DNA of 64,000 bases from Clostridia bacterium. GTDB lineage: Bacteria > Bacillota > Clostridia > Oscillospirales > Acutalibacteraceae. The position numbers and the translations under genes are program-made. Below the pieces are notes generated by a model, which searched no databases, was not told where the DNA came from, and saw only the letters and a list, made by a program, of their open reading frames with translations. This document shows positions 43,886-53,336 of this stretch, piece after piece (the stretch's first letter is position 1; every line of letters begins with the position of its first letter). Location of the stretch: positions 1 to 64,000 of the forward strand of contig JAFVSK010000019.1 of assembly GCA_017503785.1 (NCBI GenBank). Reading direction: 5' to 3'.

Positions 43886-44752
43886 TTATTTCTCCCAAAT
43901 ACGCACCCAGTCGCAATACAGCGGCCACTCGTTACGAGCGCCAAGGAAGAACACCTGCGGATCGTTCTCAAAAATATTGTACTGACCCTTCCACACACGG
44001 TCGGCCAGATTCGGAACACGATGCTCAATGCGCGGCAACGGAGTGGGGCTGTCACGGTAGAAGAACTGCGGCAGATCTATCCCGTTGTAACGAGCCGCAT
44101 GCATCAGCTTGTTATCCATATACCACGCCACGTGGCCGGGCTCCCACAGCACCGCGTAGGTGTGCCATTCCTTGTCGATATAATCAAAATAATCGTTATA
44201 ACCCGTCGCATTTACCATGTTCGAGCCAACGCGGGTGCCGGTAATTTTGCCGTTCTCATCGCGGTCACGGTGATGGTGGTGCAGCGTGCCCGTGTAGATC
44301 GGGCGCTTTTTGCCGTGGATCGGCACCATTTCCAGCACGTCGATCTCACCGCAATCACTCCAGCTTTTACCCATGGCATCGGACTTGCCAATACTCCAAA
44401 AAGCCGGCCAGGCGCCCGCATACGTGTCATCGGGCCAGTCAACGCGAATACGCGCTTCCGCGTAGCCATACTGCATCGTGTAGCCGGTATCGCCCTTTTT
44501 ACTGTAGGTCGAAAGATCCGCCAGGCAGCCGGGGCGATGAACACCCAGCTTCAGCACCGAATCGGCAACAACGTACTCGTCCTCGGTCAGTGTATGAAGG
44601 CCGTAGGGACGGTCAATATAAAAGTTATAGCCCGGCTTGCCTTCGCCGCTCGTATCAATGCCGCTGTAGTCGTCAAAATCCTCACAAAACGCCAGCTTGG
44701 TAAAGCCCGCCGCCTCGGCAGCAGCAGGAATCGGAACTTGTTTTACGCTCAT
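43886..44752 (-). CDS. GH16-like protein 10, no signal peptide
   Basis: A 288-residue GH16 protein. The catalytic residues are E136, D138 and E141 in CGEIDVLEMVPIHGKK, after WPAFWSIGKSD. It shares STYSKKGDTGYTMQYGYAEARIR with the GH16-3/4/9 group and HHHHRDRDENGK-type residues with GH16-5. No signal peptide (MSVKQVPIPAAAEAAG). The ATG at 44752 follows GGAGGG and a terminator-like hairpin in the 231-base segment that separates it from giant S1. No promoter of the shared type is seen upstream, so it may be transcribed from S1. Substrate unknown. Confidence 0.88.
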   Translation of the reverse strand: MSVKQVPIPAAAEAAGFTKLAFCEDFDDYSGIDTSGEGKPGYNFYIDRPYGLHTLTEDEYVVADSVLKLGVHRPGCLADLSTYSKKGDTGYTMQYGYAEARIRVDWPDDTYAGAWPAFWSIGKSDAMGKSWSDCGEIDVLEMVPIHGKKRPIYTGTLHHHHRDRDENGKITGTRVGSNMVNATGYNDYFDYIDKEWHTYAVLWEPGHVAWYMDNKLMHAARYNGIDLPQFFYRDSPTPLPRIEHRVPNLADRVWKGQYNIFENDPQVFFLGARNEWPLYCDWVRIWEK

Positions 44753-44983
44753 AAAAACACCCTCCAAAAAATAATGGCGGCCGACGATTACTCGTCGACC
44801 GCACTATATAGGGAAGACGATGAAGTTCGTATTCAGATGCGTCCTTTCTTTGCATAAAGGACTCTAAATTTTCTTCGTCTTGCCGATTTCACTGTTCGGC
44901 ATACCGCTCGGATACGGCATGCTTCTCGGTCAACCCGACGGCACCGGCCGTCGGGTTGACCGCTATTGAACCTTGCGAGAGGC
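44753..44983 (-). ncRNA. Structured leader/intergenic RNA candidate between S1 and GH16-10
   Basis: On the minus-strand transcript this segment can form, in order: a perfect 16-base-pair hairpin (44962-44947 with 44942-44927, loop of four); an eight-base-pair hairpin (44922-44915 with 44906-44899, one wobble); a long-range seven-base stem (44881-44875 with 44820-44814) enclosing a hairpin GTCCTTT/AAAGGAC (44862-44856 with 44847-44841); and a final 11-pair stem with one mismatch (44802-44792 with 44787-44777) followed by ATTATTTTTT and then the GGAGGG ribosome binding site of GH16-10. The last hairpin is terminator-like. It does not match a riboswitch class I recognise. Confidence 0.5.
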
Positions 44984-47900
44984 TTATTCGTCCTCTTTGC
45001 GCTTACGGGCTTTCACCAGCACCGTACCGCTGGTAACCATCACCGCGGCAAGAGCCAGCGGCAGCACCGTGGTTGCACCGGTAGGCGGCGTGGTTTCCTC
45101 GCCGCTTTCAAAGGCGAGTGCCGCTGCCAACAGTTCGTCGAACGAGGGTTGCCCGTTCGCCGCAAGCAAGGCGTTAATTTCGGCCTTACGCTCGTCGGAC
45201 AGCTGCTCCCACAGCTCCTTACCTTCGAGAACGATGTAGTAGTTCTCTTCGTTGATCTCGACAATGTTATCGCCGTAATCATCGGTGCAGTAATAGTACC
45301 AGAAATCGTTGGCATCCACATCCACCGCCGGAGCCTCACCGTCATCCGTGTCGGGCAACAGAACCTCGCCACCGGTGGCACTCTGCCAGATATGCACGTA
45401 ATCCAACTCCAGCGGGAAGTTCTTACCGCCGCTCACGAACAGCACGTTGTACAGATCGTTCATCAGCGAATAAGCGCCGGTAGCATCCATATCCACACTG
45501 TCGTGCAGCTGCAGGCGGCAGCTGGGCATTCCGTCTTCACTATACGTGATCTTCTGTACCTGTACGCCGTCAACGTAGGTAACCACCGCGTTGTCGACCC
45601 ACAGCCAGCCCATGGTGTGCCACTGCTCGTCGCCCAAGCCTTCCTGATAGGCGTTGCTGTTGGAGTACCAGTATTTCTCCTGATCATCCTTCTTGTTATG
45701 CTGATCGTGATAGGTTATGGTGTAGTAGCCACCCGGACGAGCGGCCGTAACACCCCAGTATTCCAGCCAGTCCATTTCCACCCACTTGTGGTTGCGGCCC
45801 TTCAGCTCCAGCCACTTCGTGTCGGGGAACGACCAAATTGCAGGCGAACCGTCGTACTCCAAGCCTTCTTCATCGGGATCGGCAATCGGAATGCGCAGGC
45901 GAACCTCTAAGTAACCCTTGTTCCAGGTGTAACCGATCTGCGTGTTCACGTCCATGGTGCTCAGGGTTACGTGGTAACCGGGCTGCGTGGAAGCGAGCGA
46001 GATCACACCGTCATCAATGCTGTAGCAGTCGGGCGTGATCGTGGTAGCCGCCCACTGACGGGTCACATACCACTTGTAGCCGTCATCACCCGAGGCATAC
46101 TGGTCGATGGAGTCGAGGCTGTCGAATTCATCACTGAAGGTCAGCTCACTCAGATCCAGATCAGCCGCTACTTCCGGAGCTTCCAGAATTTCGTTGTCAA
46201 CACGCAGGTTCTTCTGCATGGTGTTGTTGGTGTCGACCATTTCCAAAATCGACAGCGTCGGGTTTGCGCGAACCGAGATGACCCAGTGGCCTTCCTCAGC
46301 CTTCCACTTTTCGTCGGCAACGAAGATCACGCTGCCGCCGGAGGCCAGGTCTTCCTCGATTTCCTTGGTAACCGTCATAAAGGCCTTACCGTTCTTGCGA
46401 ACCTCAACCACCAGCGTCTGACCGGCCTTCACCGGATCCTCGCCCTGGTTGGTAACCGTGAAGCCGAATTCCAGCTCGGTACCGGGCGTTACCTGATAAC
46501 CGCCGCCGGTCCAGAACATATCGGACACCACGAAGTCCACCAACGAAGCCTTCACGTTGAGGCGCACGTTATCCACGTACACCGGACCGTTGCCGGCAGG
46601 AGCCAACGTCAGCACAGCGTTGCCGCTGCAGTTGGCAGGAGTCTTAAACTCAAAGTTGCTGGTAGCCCACGAGCTGCTCGTGCCGGTCTTGTCACTCAAC
46701 AGAACGGTCTCACCGTCAGCCAGGGTCACCTTCAGGGCACCGCTCGCGGTACGGGACTTCAGCGACAGCTGATATTCCGTATCGGGCTTCAAGCCGGTCA
46801 CGTTGTACACCAGCGAAGCACCCTTCGGCAGCATCGCACCCGTCGTGCCCAAACGGCCTTCGCCCGCAGCGAGCTCGGCGCCGTCCTTCAGCTGCCAGTT
46901 GGTGTCGTTAGCAATGTCAAACGTACCGTTCTTAATGTAGGCTTCATCACCGCTTACCGTAACGGTGCACGATACCTTCTTGCCGTTCGTGGTCGTTGCC
47001 GTAACGGTAGCCGTACCCTTACCCACAGCCGTTACCACACCGTATTCCACGGTGGCAACGTTGTCGTCGGAAGAAACCCACGTGGTATCGTTCAGGTTTG
47101 CTTCCTTCGGATCCGCCGTCAGCGTCAGCGCCGCCGTACGACCGGGGATCAGCGTAACCTCGGTCTTATCCAGGTTCACGCTGTTGGGCATCACGTCGCT
47201 GTCGTAGCGACGGAGCGTAACGTTATCGATCACCGCAGGAGCTCTGGTGCCTTCCTTATCGGACACGAAGCAAAGATCCCAACCGCTGCTCAGCTTAAAG
47301 TTAGCCGGCGTGGTGAAGATCACCGTGCGCGTCTGCCACTCGTTCACCGCACCCTTGCTCACCGACGAAGTCAGGCCGAAATAGTCGGCCGTCCACACGC
47401 GGAAGTCAGAGCCGTCGGTACGATAATAATCGAAGGTAAAGATATAGGTGGTAGCCGGCGTCATCCCCGAGATCGAGCTCTTGTAGTAGATGGCCTTGTT
47501 GGTGCCGGTCATCTTCAAGCCGTAGCCGCCATCCTTACCGATACCGTTTTCAATGTTCACGTGGTTACCCCAGTTGTCGCCGCCCTGTTCGAAATCACCG
47601 TTCTTCAGGAGGTTGGCGTGCTTGGTAACCGTTACCTTGGCCGTGCTGCTCTTACCGCGATCGTTCGTCACGGTAATGGTAGCCTCGCCCTCTTTACCGG
47701 TGGAGGTAACCTTGCCGTTCTTATCCACGGTAGCAACCGTGGTATCGCTGCTTGTAAAGGTGAGAATACCGGTAGCCGCGCCGTCGGGCGTGGTCATCAC
47801 CTTCACCGTACCGGTAGAATCGGGCAGCAGCTCCAGTTCGGAAGGAGCCAGCTTGATCTCGTCGGCATGCAGCACGTCGCGAACCTTAACAAGCTTGAAG

Positions 47901-50900
47901 TTATCGAAGTAGGTAACGCCCGTACCCTCGTTACCGGCGGTAGCATACTGCACCTGACGGAGCAGGAACTCCACGCCCTTGCTGGCCGACAGCGCCGCCG
48001 AAGGCGTGTAGAACGTGTAGGTCACGGTCTTCCATTCCACCTCGCCCGAGGTCAGGCTCTGACCCTGGTAGAAGTCCTTGCCGCTACCCTCAACCGTACC
48101 GAAGTCCTTGTTCAGGTAGATCATACCAAAGCCCTTGCCCTCGTGCTTGTAGTCGAAGGTGAGCTGATACACCGTATCGGGCTGCAGCTTGCTGACCAAT
48201 TCGTCTTTGTAGTAGAAACCGGGCTGCTGGTGCGTGGTGGTATTCTCGTCCACGGTAGACTGGATCTTCGCACCGTAGGAACCGTCTTTACCAACACCGG
48301 CCTGGATCCAAGAGGCATCGCCCCAAGCAATGGCCGCACCCTGCTCAAAGTCACCGTTTTCAAACAGGTTACCGTCGTCTTCAACGATGGTCACCTCGCA
48401 GGTATCAACCAAGCTACCCGCGGTAGCGGTAATGGTCGCCGTACCGGCAGCCACACCCGTCACCACGCCGTTGGCATCCACCGTAGCCACCGCCTCGTTG
48501 CTGGAGGTCCAGGTGATCTCCGGCTTGGTAGCCAATTCAGGCTCAGTGGAAACCGACAGCGTAAAGGTCTTACCAACCTTCACACTTGCGGTCTCTTTAT
48601 CCAGCTTAATACCGGTAGCCACCGGAACCTCGGTCAGCTTGACATTGTCAACCGCAGCCGAGCCGGTACCCGTACCACTGGAGTTGCCGTACATGACGTA
48701 ACGGAAGTAGAACGGCATATTCCACGTTGTGGGAATGGTCGCCGTCGTGGTAAATGCATAGGTGTACTTCGTCCAATCTGCACTATCCGTCAGCGCAATG
48801 CTTTTACCCTGGGTAAAATCAATCGAGAAGGTATCCCAGTTATACAGCTGGAGGAAGCCTGCGCCTTCGCTCTTGTAATCAAACTCTAAAATATATTTCG
48901 TGTTCGGCTTCAGCTTGGCAGTCAAATTGGTACCGTCGTACATCGTGCCGACGATCCAGTTGCCGTTGCCGTCGTGCGTGTGCTGCCACGCAATACCCCA
49001 GCTGCCATCCTTGCCAACACCGGCCATGATGTAGGGGCTGTTTTTCCAACCGATAGCCGCATCCGCTTCAAAGTCACCGTTGACAATGAGCGCGTTGGGA
49101 TCGGTGGGCGTCTGCGGGCGCACCGCCTTGGCCTTAACCGTTACCACGCAGGTGGCAGTTACTTCGCCGACCTTCGCCGTAACGGTAGCCGTACCGGCAG
49201 CCACACCCGTCACCTTGCCGCTGGCATCCACCGTAGCGATCGCCGTGTCGCTGGATTCCCAAGTCAAGGTGGAGATATCCGCCTCGGCGGGGTCGGCCGT
49301 TGCCGTGATCGTGGTGAACGCATCCACGTCGATCTCCGCCGTGGTCTTATCCAACACAATGGCGTTCAGCACAGGAGCCTCGGGAGCCGGCTGCTCCACC
49401 AGCTTGAAGTTATCGTACCAGGTCGTACCGGCCTTACCGCGGCTGCGGATGTTGAATTCATAATTCTGGTTCTTTGCAACCGTATCATACGTGGTGAACT
49501 TCACCGAATAGGTGGTCCACTCATCCAACACCGGCGAAGTAATCTCCACCGGACCGGCAGGCTTGTTGGCACCCAATTCTCTGCCATCCTCTGCAGTACC
49601 GAGATCTTGAGCAAGATAGATCTGCGGCACACCGCCGCCCGTGTGCTTATAATCGAACGACAACACGTACTCCGTGTTGGGCTTCAGGTTGCCAAACAGC
49701 TTACCCTGATAATACAAGCCGCTCGAAGCCGCCCAATCGTCGGTAGTCGAGGTACGCTCGGTGTAATAACCCCAGCTGCCGTCTTTACCGATACCGGCCT
49801 GCACGCGCGTGCTGTTTTTCCAGCTCACGGAAGCGCCCTGTTCAAAATCACCGTTCACAAACAGGTTGGGGTTCTCCACCGTCACCTCGCAGGTAGCGGC
49901 AATCTCGCCAACCTTGGCGGTAATGGTGGCCGTACCGGCCTTTACCGCGGTGATCACACCGTCGGCAACCGTCGCCACCTCGGGTTTGCTGCTTTCCCAG
50001 GTAATGCCCGCCAGGCTCGCACCGTCGGGCGCGGGAGTGGCCGTCACGGTGGTGGTGTCGCCCACAACCAGCGTGGCCGCCGTCTTATCCAAGGTGATGC
50101 CCGTCAGCACAGGAGCCGAAGCGGGATCCTTCACCGTTACCGCGCAGGTAGAAAGCACGTTACCCTTGGAATCTTTTGCCGTAATGTTCGCCGTACCCAC
50201 GGCAACACCGGTCACTTCGCCGTTGGCCACGGTGGCCACAGCCGTGTTATCCGACTCCCACGTCATCGTGGGCGTTGCACAAACGTCTGCCGGGCTCACG
50301 GTAGGCGTAAGCGTCACCTTGTTGCCCACCAAGACCTCCTCGGTCGCAGGCAGATCCACCGTAACAAAGCGCACGGAAATATCGTCGAGCAACTGGCCTT
50401 CCTTCAAGCGCAAGCCCAAATAGCCCACGTTACCGTTGGCGGTGTTGATAATGGCCTTATATTCTCTCCACTCCGTGCTGGCCGAGGTCGAGGTATTTTT
50501 CACAACCTGCGATCCGCAGCCGGCATAGAAAATCGCACCGCTAAAGGCACCCTTGTAGCGAAATTTCACTTCCAAGAGCTTCTTGTTCTGCGTGCCGTTC
50601 ATGCGAATGTAGCCCAAGCCCGTGTTACCGATCTGCAAAGCCTTGTTACCATCCGCTTCGGTCACAATGGTAGACCCTCTGCTGGTGTAGTAATCGGTAA
50701 ACCACATCGACTTATCGCCTTCGAAATCGCCGCCGGGAGCCAGGTTCGTGTCAGGGGTAACCTTAATAACTTCTACGTCGTCAATCAACGCCGTAAAGGC
50801 CCCGGTCACCGAATACAACGCCACCTGCAGCTCGGAAGCATCCTTTTTGACGTTAAAGATGTTCTGAATGTACATATACTCCGTGGTAGGAACCGTGTAA

Positions 50901-51331
50901 TAATTCGAAGTATAGGTGTCGCCCGCTTTCAGCTGATACGTAGTCGACTGATTATCAGCCGTGGTGCTGTCGGTGTTGTAGAAGAACAGCATCACTTTGT
51001 CCTGCGTTTCAGCGGCGGAAGTAGCCTTCATCTTCACGCGCACCAAATAACGCTCACCCGTTTTCAGGTCAACGTCAAATTTCGGGCTGCGCAAATATTT
51101 TTCTGCCCCCGTCATTGCTACTGCCTTGTTGGTTTCCCCATCCGCAGTAGCCTCTACGGCAGCGCCGTTCCAAGTCCAACCGTGATCGGCATCCTGGAAA
51201 TCCTCAGAATACACCACGATGGGAGGAACCGGATCCGCCGACATGGGCAAAACCAGGCCGGAAATGGCGCAGGTCGTCAGCAACGCGAGTGCCAACACCC
51301 ACGACAACATCCGTTTCGTGAAAGTCTTCAT
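44984..51331 (-). CDS. Giant surface protein S1: CBM-like/Big2 repeats, CARDB, GH16, wall anchor
   Basis: A 2115-residue secreted protein. The signal peptide is residues 1-32 (cleavage near MSA). It then has seven carbohydrate-binding-like beta modules, most starting NGDFE, with six Big2 Ig-like domains between them (pattern LDKT..TLT.. SSD..VATV..G.VTGV..GTATITA). A CARDB-like domain follows at about 1595-1710, then GH16 at about 1722-1982 with E1852, D1854 and E1857 in WVEMDWLEYWG. A conserved 70-residue segment of unknown function (FWYYYCTDDYGD to FDELLAAA) precedes the sorting signal TPPTG, a hydrophobic stretch and the tail KARKRKEDE. AGGAGAGG precedes the ATG at 51331. Probably a wall-anchored endo-glycanase; substrate unknown. 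Confidence 0.9.
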   Translation of the reverse strand: MKTFTKRMLSWVLALALLTTCAISGLVLPMSADPVPPIVVYSEDFQDADHGWTWNGAAVEATADGETNKAVAMTGAEKYLRSPKFDVDLKTGERYLVRVKMKATSAAETQDKVMLFFYNTDSTTADNQSTTYQLKAGDTYTSNYYTVPTTEYMYIQNIFNVKKDASELQVALYSVTGAFTALIDDVEVIKVTPDTNLAPGGDFEGDKSMWFTDYYTSRGSTIVTEADGNKALQIGNTGLGYIRMNGTQNKKLLEVKFRYKGAFSGAIFYAGCGSQVVKNTSTSASTEWREYKAIINTANGNVGYLGLRLKEGQLLDDISVRFVTVDLPATEEVLVGNKVTLTPTVSPADVCATPTMTWESDNTAVATVANGEVTGVAVGTANITAKDSKGNVLSTCAVTVKDPASAPVLTGITLDKTAATLVVGDTTTVTATPAPDGASLAGITWESSKPEVATVADGVITAVKAGTATITAKVGEIAATCEVTVENPNLFVNGDFEQGASVSWKNSTRVQAGIGKDGSWGYYTERTSTTDDWAASSGLYYQGKLFGNLKPNTEYVLSFDYKHTGGGVPQIYLAQDLGTAEDGRELGANKPAGPVEITSPVLDEWTTYSVKFTTYDTVAKNQNYEFNIRSRGKAGTTWYDNFKLVEQPAPEAPVLNAIVLDKTTAEIDVDAFTTITATADPAEADISTLTWESSDTAIATVDASGKVTGVAAGTATVTAKVGEVTATCVVTVKAKAVRPQTPTDPNALIVNGDFEADAAIGWKNSPYIMAGVGKDGSWGIAWQHTHDGNGNWIVGTMYDGTNLTAKLKPNTKYILEFDYKSEGAGFLQLYNWDTFSIDFTQGKSIALTDSADWTKYTYAFTTTATIPTTWNMPFYFRYVMYGNSSGTGTGSAAVDNVKLTEVPVATGIKLDKETASVKVGKTFTLSVSTEPELATKPEITWTSSNEAVATVDANGVVTGVAAGTATITATAGSLVDTCEVTIVEDDGNLFENGDFEQGAAIAWGDASWIQAGVGKDGSYGAKIQSTVDENTTTHQQPGFYYKDELVSKLQPDTVYQLTFDYKHEGKGFGMIYLNKDFGTVEGSGKDFYQGQSLTSGEVEWKTVTYTFYTPSAALSASKGVEFLLRQVQYATAGNEGTGVTYFDNFKLVKVRDVLHADEIKLAPSELELLPDSTGTVKVMTTPDGAATGILTFTSSDTTVATVDKNGKVTSTGKEGEATITVTNDRGKSSTAKVTVTKHANLLKNGDFEQGGDNWGNHVNIENGIGKDGGYGLKMTGTNKAIYYKSSISGMTPATTYIFTFDYYRTDGSDFRVWTADYFGLTSSVSKGAVNEWQTRTVIFTTPANFKLSSGWDLCFVSDKEGTRAPAVIDNVTLRRYDSDVMPNSVNLDKTEVTLIPGRTAALTLTADPKEANLNDTTWVSSDDNVATVEYGVVTAVGKGTATVTATTTNGKKVSCTVTVSGDEAYIKNGTFDIANDTNWQLKDGAELAAGEGRLGTTGAMLPKGASLVYNVTGLKPDTEYQLSLKSRTASGALKVTLADGETVLLSDKTGTSSSWATSNFEFKTPANCSGNAVLTLAPAGNGPVYVDNVRLNVKASLVDFVVSDMFWTGGGYQVTPGTELEFGFTVTNQGEDPVKAGQTLVVEVRKNGKAFMTVTKEIEEDLASGGSVIFVADEKWKAEEGHWVISVRANPTLSILEMVDTNNTMQKNLRVDNEILEAPEVAADLDLSELTFSDEFDSLDSIDQYASGDDGYKWYVTRQWAATTITPDCYSIDDGVISLASTQPGYHVTLSTMDVNTQIGYTWNKGYLEVRLRIPIADPDEEGLEYDGSPAIWSFPDTKWLELKGRNHKWVEMDWLEYWGVTAARPGGYYTITYHDQHNKKDDQEKYWYSNSNAYQEGLGDEQWHTMGWLWVDNAVVTYVDGVQVQKITYSEDGMPSCRLQLHDSVDMDATGAYSLMNDLYNVLFVSGGKNFPLELDYVHIWQSATGGEVLLPDTDDGEAPAVDVDANDFWYYYCTDDYGDNIVEINEENYYIVLEGKELWEQLSDERKAEINALLAANGQPSFDELLAAALAFESGEETTPPTGATTVLPLALAAVMVTSGTVLVKARKRKEDE

Positions 51332-51413
51332 TCGATCCTCTCCTTATGTTCGAATTGTGCCTTGCCCCCGTGTAAAGGGTACACCACCCCCGAGGACACT
51401 TTCTACAAATAAA

Positions 51414-51442
51414 ACTATACCGCAAAATTCTTTAAAAAACAA
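51414..51442 (-). promoter_or_regulatory. Promoter of giant S1
   Basis: -35 TTGTTT (51437-51442), 17-base spacer, -10 TATAGT (51414-51419). It leaves a 5' leader of about 75 bases. The bases from 51443 to 51572 are AT-rich, and I see nothing else in them. Confidence 0.5.
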
Positions 51443-51571
51443 GACTGTTTGTGCACTTTGACGGCAGTCACCCTGCACAACGTTTACTTTTCTTTTTTGT
51501 ACGGTTTCACCAATATTTTTGTTTTTTGCTAAATCGTTACATTTTATTGCAAATTCTTGCTATTTAATTTG

Positions 51572-51606
51572 CAAAAAAACAACGCTCTGCAGAGCGTTGT
51601 TTTTAC
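51572..51606 (-). terminator. Terminator after GH16-11
   Basis: Palindromic stem AACAACGCTCTGCAGAGCGT with T-run TTTTTTT on the minus strand, following the stop at 51614. Confidence 0.9.
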
Positions 51607-51613
51607 ACAAGTT

Positions 51614-52480
51614 TTATTCGGCGCGCCAAATACGTACCCAGTCCACATCCATCGGATAGGTCTCACGCGAGGTCAGCAGCACCACTTCTTCGTCGGTATC
51701 CATAATGCTGTGCGCACCCACGCGCGTTCTGTGTGCCAGATCGGGGCGACGCTCCTCAATACGCGGCAGCGGCGTAGGATCGTCGCGGTAAAAATACTCG
51801 GGCAGCGCATCGGGGGTATATTCGGCGGAATGCATCTTCACGCCGTCCATATACCAGGTCACGCGGCCCTTCTCCCACAAAGCTCCGTAGGTATGCCATT
51901 CATCCCCGATAAACGGAAACTGATCGAGGTAGCCCGTATTGTTCACCAGATTGGAAGCAAACTCCACCTTCGCCTTTTCGTCACCAACGGGCGGCGTACG
52001 GTAATGATGATGCAGGCTGCCGGCGAAGTACTTCTGATCCTCACCCTTTTCGTTTTGGGTAATAAACAGCTCCACCACGTCCAGCTCGCCGCCCTCGCGC
52101 CAATCGGTACCCATAAAGCTACCGAGCACCATCGTCCAGAACGCGGGGATGCCGCCATACTCACCCGTGGGCATCGACGCACGCATACGGCACTCCAAAT
52201 AGCACCCGCAGGTGACGGTAAAGCCCGCGTTAAGCTGCTTGCTGTAGGACACCAAGCCGTACGCATACGGCTGCGGCCCACCCATGTGAATGTACGAATC
52301 CTTTTGGTAAATATAATCGGACGTCAAACGGCAACCGTAGGCATCCACGTACCATTTATATCCCGGCTCGTGCGTGGCGTTGATATCAATGGTATCCATC
52401 GACTCAAAATCGTCCTCAAACACCAGCTTGGTCATTCCCGCCGCCTTGGCAGCCTCGGGAATCGGAACAACTTTTTCCAT
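51614..52480 (-). CDS. GH16-like protein 11, no signal peptide
   Basis: A 288-residue GH16 protein, last gene of the S2-13-12-11 unit. The catalytic residues are E132, D134 and E137 in GGELDVVELFITQ, after IPAFWTM. It belongs to a third subgroup with GH16-12 and GH16-13, marked by TCGCYLECRMRA and GEDQKYFAG. No signal peptide (MEKVVPIPEAAKAAG). GGAGG precedes the ATG at 52480, inside the end of the unit with only two bases to GH16-12. Substrate unknown. Confidence 0.88.
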   Translation of the reverse strand: MEKVVPIPEAAKAAGMTKLVFEDDFESMDTIDINATHEPGYKWYVDAYGCRLTSDYIYQKDSYIHMGGPQPYAYGLVSYSKQLNAGFTVTCGCYLECRMRASMPTGEYGGIPAFWTMVLGSFMGTDWREGGELDVVELFITQNEKGEDQKYFAGSLHHHYRTPPVGDEKAKVEFASNLVNNTGYLDQFPFIGDEWHTYGALWEKGRVTWYMDGVKMHSAEYTPDALPEYFYRDDPTPLPRIEERRPDLAHRTRVGAHSIMDTDEEVVLLTSRETYPMDVDWVRIWRAE

Positions 52481-52482
52481 TG

Positions 52483-53334
52483 TTATTTCCTCCAAACACG
52501 CACCCAATCCACATCCATGGAATAGGTCTTGCGACAAGTCAAAAACACCACTTCTTCGTCGGTGTCCATCACACTGTGAGCGCCCTCCCACTCACGTTTT
52601 TTAATATCGGGCCAGATCTCCTTGGCACGCGGCAACGGCGTGGGATCGTCGCGATAGTAATACTCGGGCAGTGCATCGGCGCTGTATTCGGCGGAATGCA
52701 TCTTTACGCCGTCCATATACCACGTAATACGCCCCTGCTCCCACAGTGCACCGTAGGTGTGCCAGTCGTCGTCGGTAAAGGGGAATTGATCCAAATATCC
52801 GCACGCGTTCACCGTGTTGGTGGCACGCTCCGTTTTTAAACAGCCGTTTTCCAACAGCTCGCCGCTGCGATAGTGGTCGTGCAGCGTGCCGGCAAAGTAT
52901 TTTTGATCCTCGCCGTTTTTGTTCTTTGTAACAAACAGCTCCACCACGTCCAGCTCGCCCACGTGCGTCCACGGGCGACCCATAAAATCGTCCAAGCCCA
53001 TTGCCCAAAACGCCGGGATCCCGCCGTATTCGCCGTTCGGCATCGGCGCGCGCATGCGACATTCCAGATAACAACCGCAGGTCGCGGTAAAGCCCTCGTC
53101 CCGCGCTTTGCTGTAAGTCACCAAACCGTAGGTGTCGGGTTCCATATGAATATAGGACTCCTTCTGCACCACACGGTCGCGGGTCAACCGATTACCGTAG
53201 CTTACGGTATACCACTTTTTTCCCGTTTCCTCGTCAAAGCCAATGGTTTCCAGTGAGTCAAAATCATCCTCAAACACCAGCGTGGTCATACCGGCCGCTT
53301 TGGCAGCCTCGGGAATCGGAACAACTTTTTCCAT
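52483..53334 (-). CDS. GH16-like protein 12, no signal peptide
   Basis: A 283-residue GH16 protein. The catalytic residues are E127, D129 and E132 in VGELDVVELFVTK, after IPAFWAMG. It shares TCGCYLECRMRAPMPNGEY with GH16-13. No signal peptide. The ATG at 53334 lies two bases after the GH16-13 stop, with GGAGG upstream inside the GH16-13 3' end. Substrate unknown. Confidence 0.88.
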   Translation of the reverse strand: MEKVVPIPEAAKAAGMTTLVFEDDFDSLETIGFDEETGKKWYTVSYGNRLTRDRVVQKESYIHMEPDTYGLVTYSKARDEGFTATCGCYLECRMRAPMPNGEYGGIPAFWAMGLDDFMGRPWTHVGELDVVELFVTKNKNGEDQKYFAGTLHDHYRSGELLENGCLKTERATNTVNACGYLDQFPFTDDDWHTYGALWEQGRITWYMDGVKMHSAEYSADALPEYYYRDDPTPLPRAKEIWPDIKKREWEGAHSVMDTDEEVVFLTCRKTYSMDVDWVRVWRK

Positions 53335-53336
53335 TA

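Noticed and set aside
44753-44983. T-box, c-di-GMP, THF or purine riboswitch in the gap before GH16-10
   Set aside because: None of the conserved cores of these classes was found; the segment is kept only as an unclassified structured RNA candidate.
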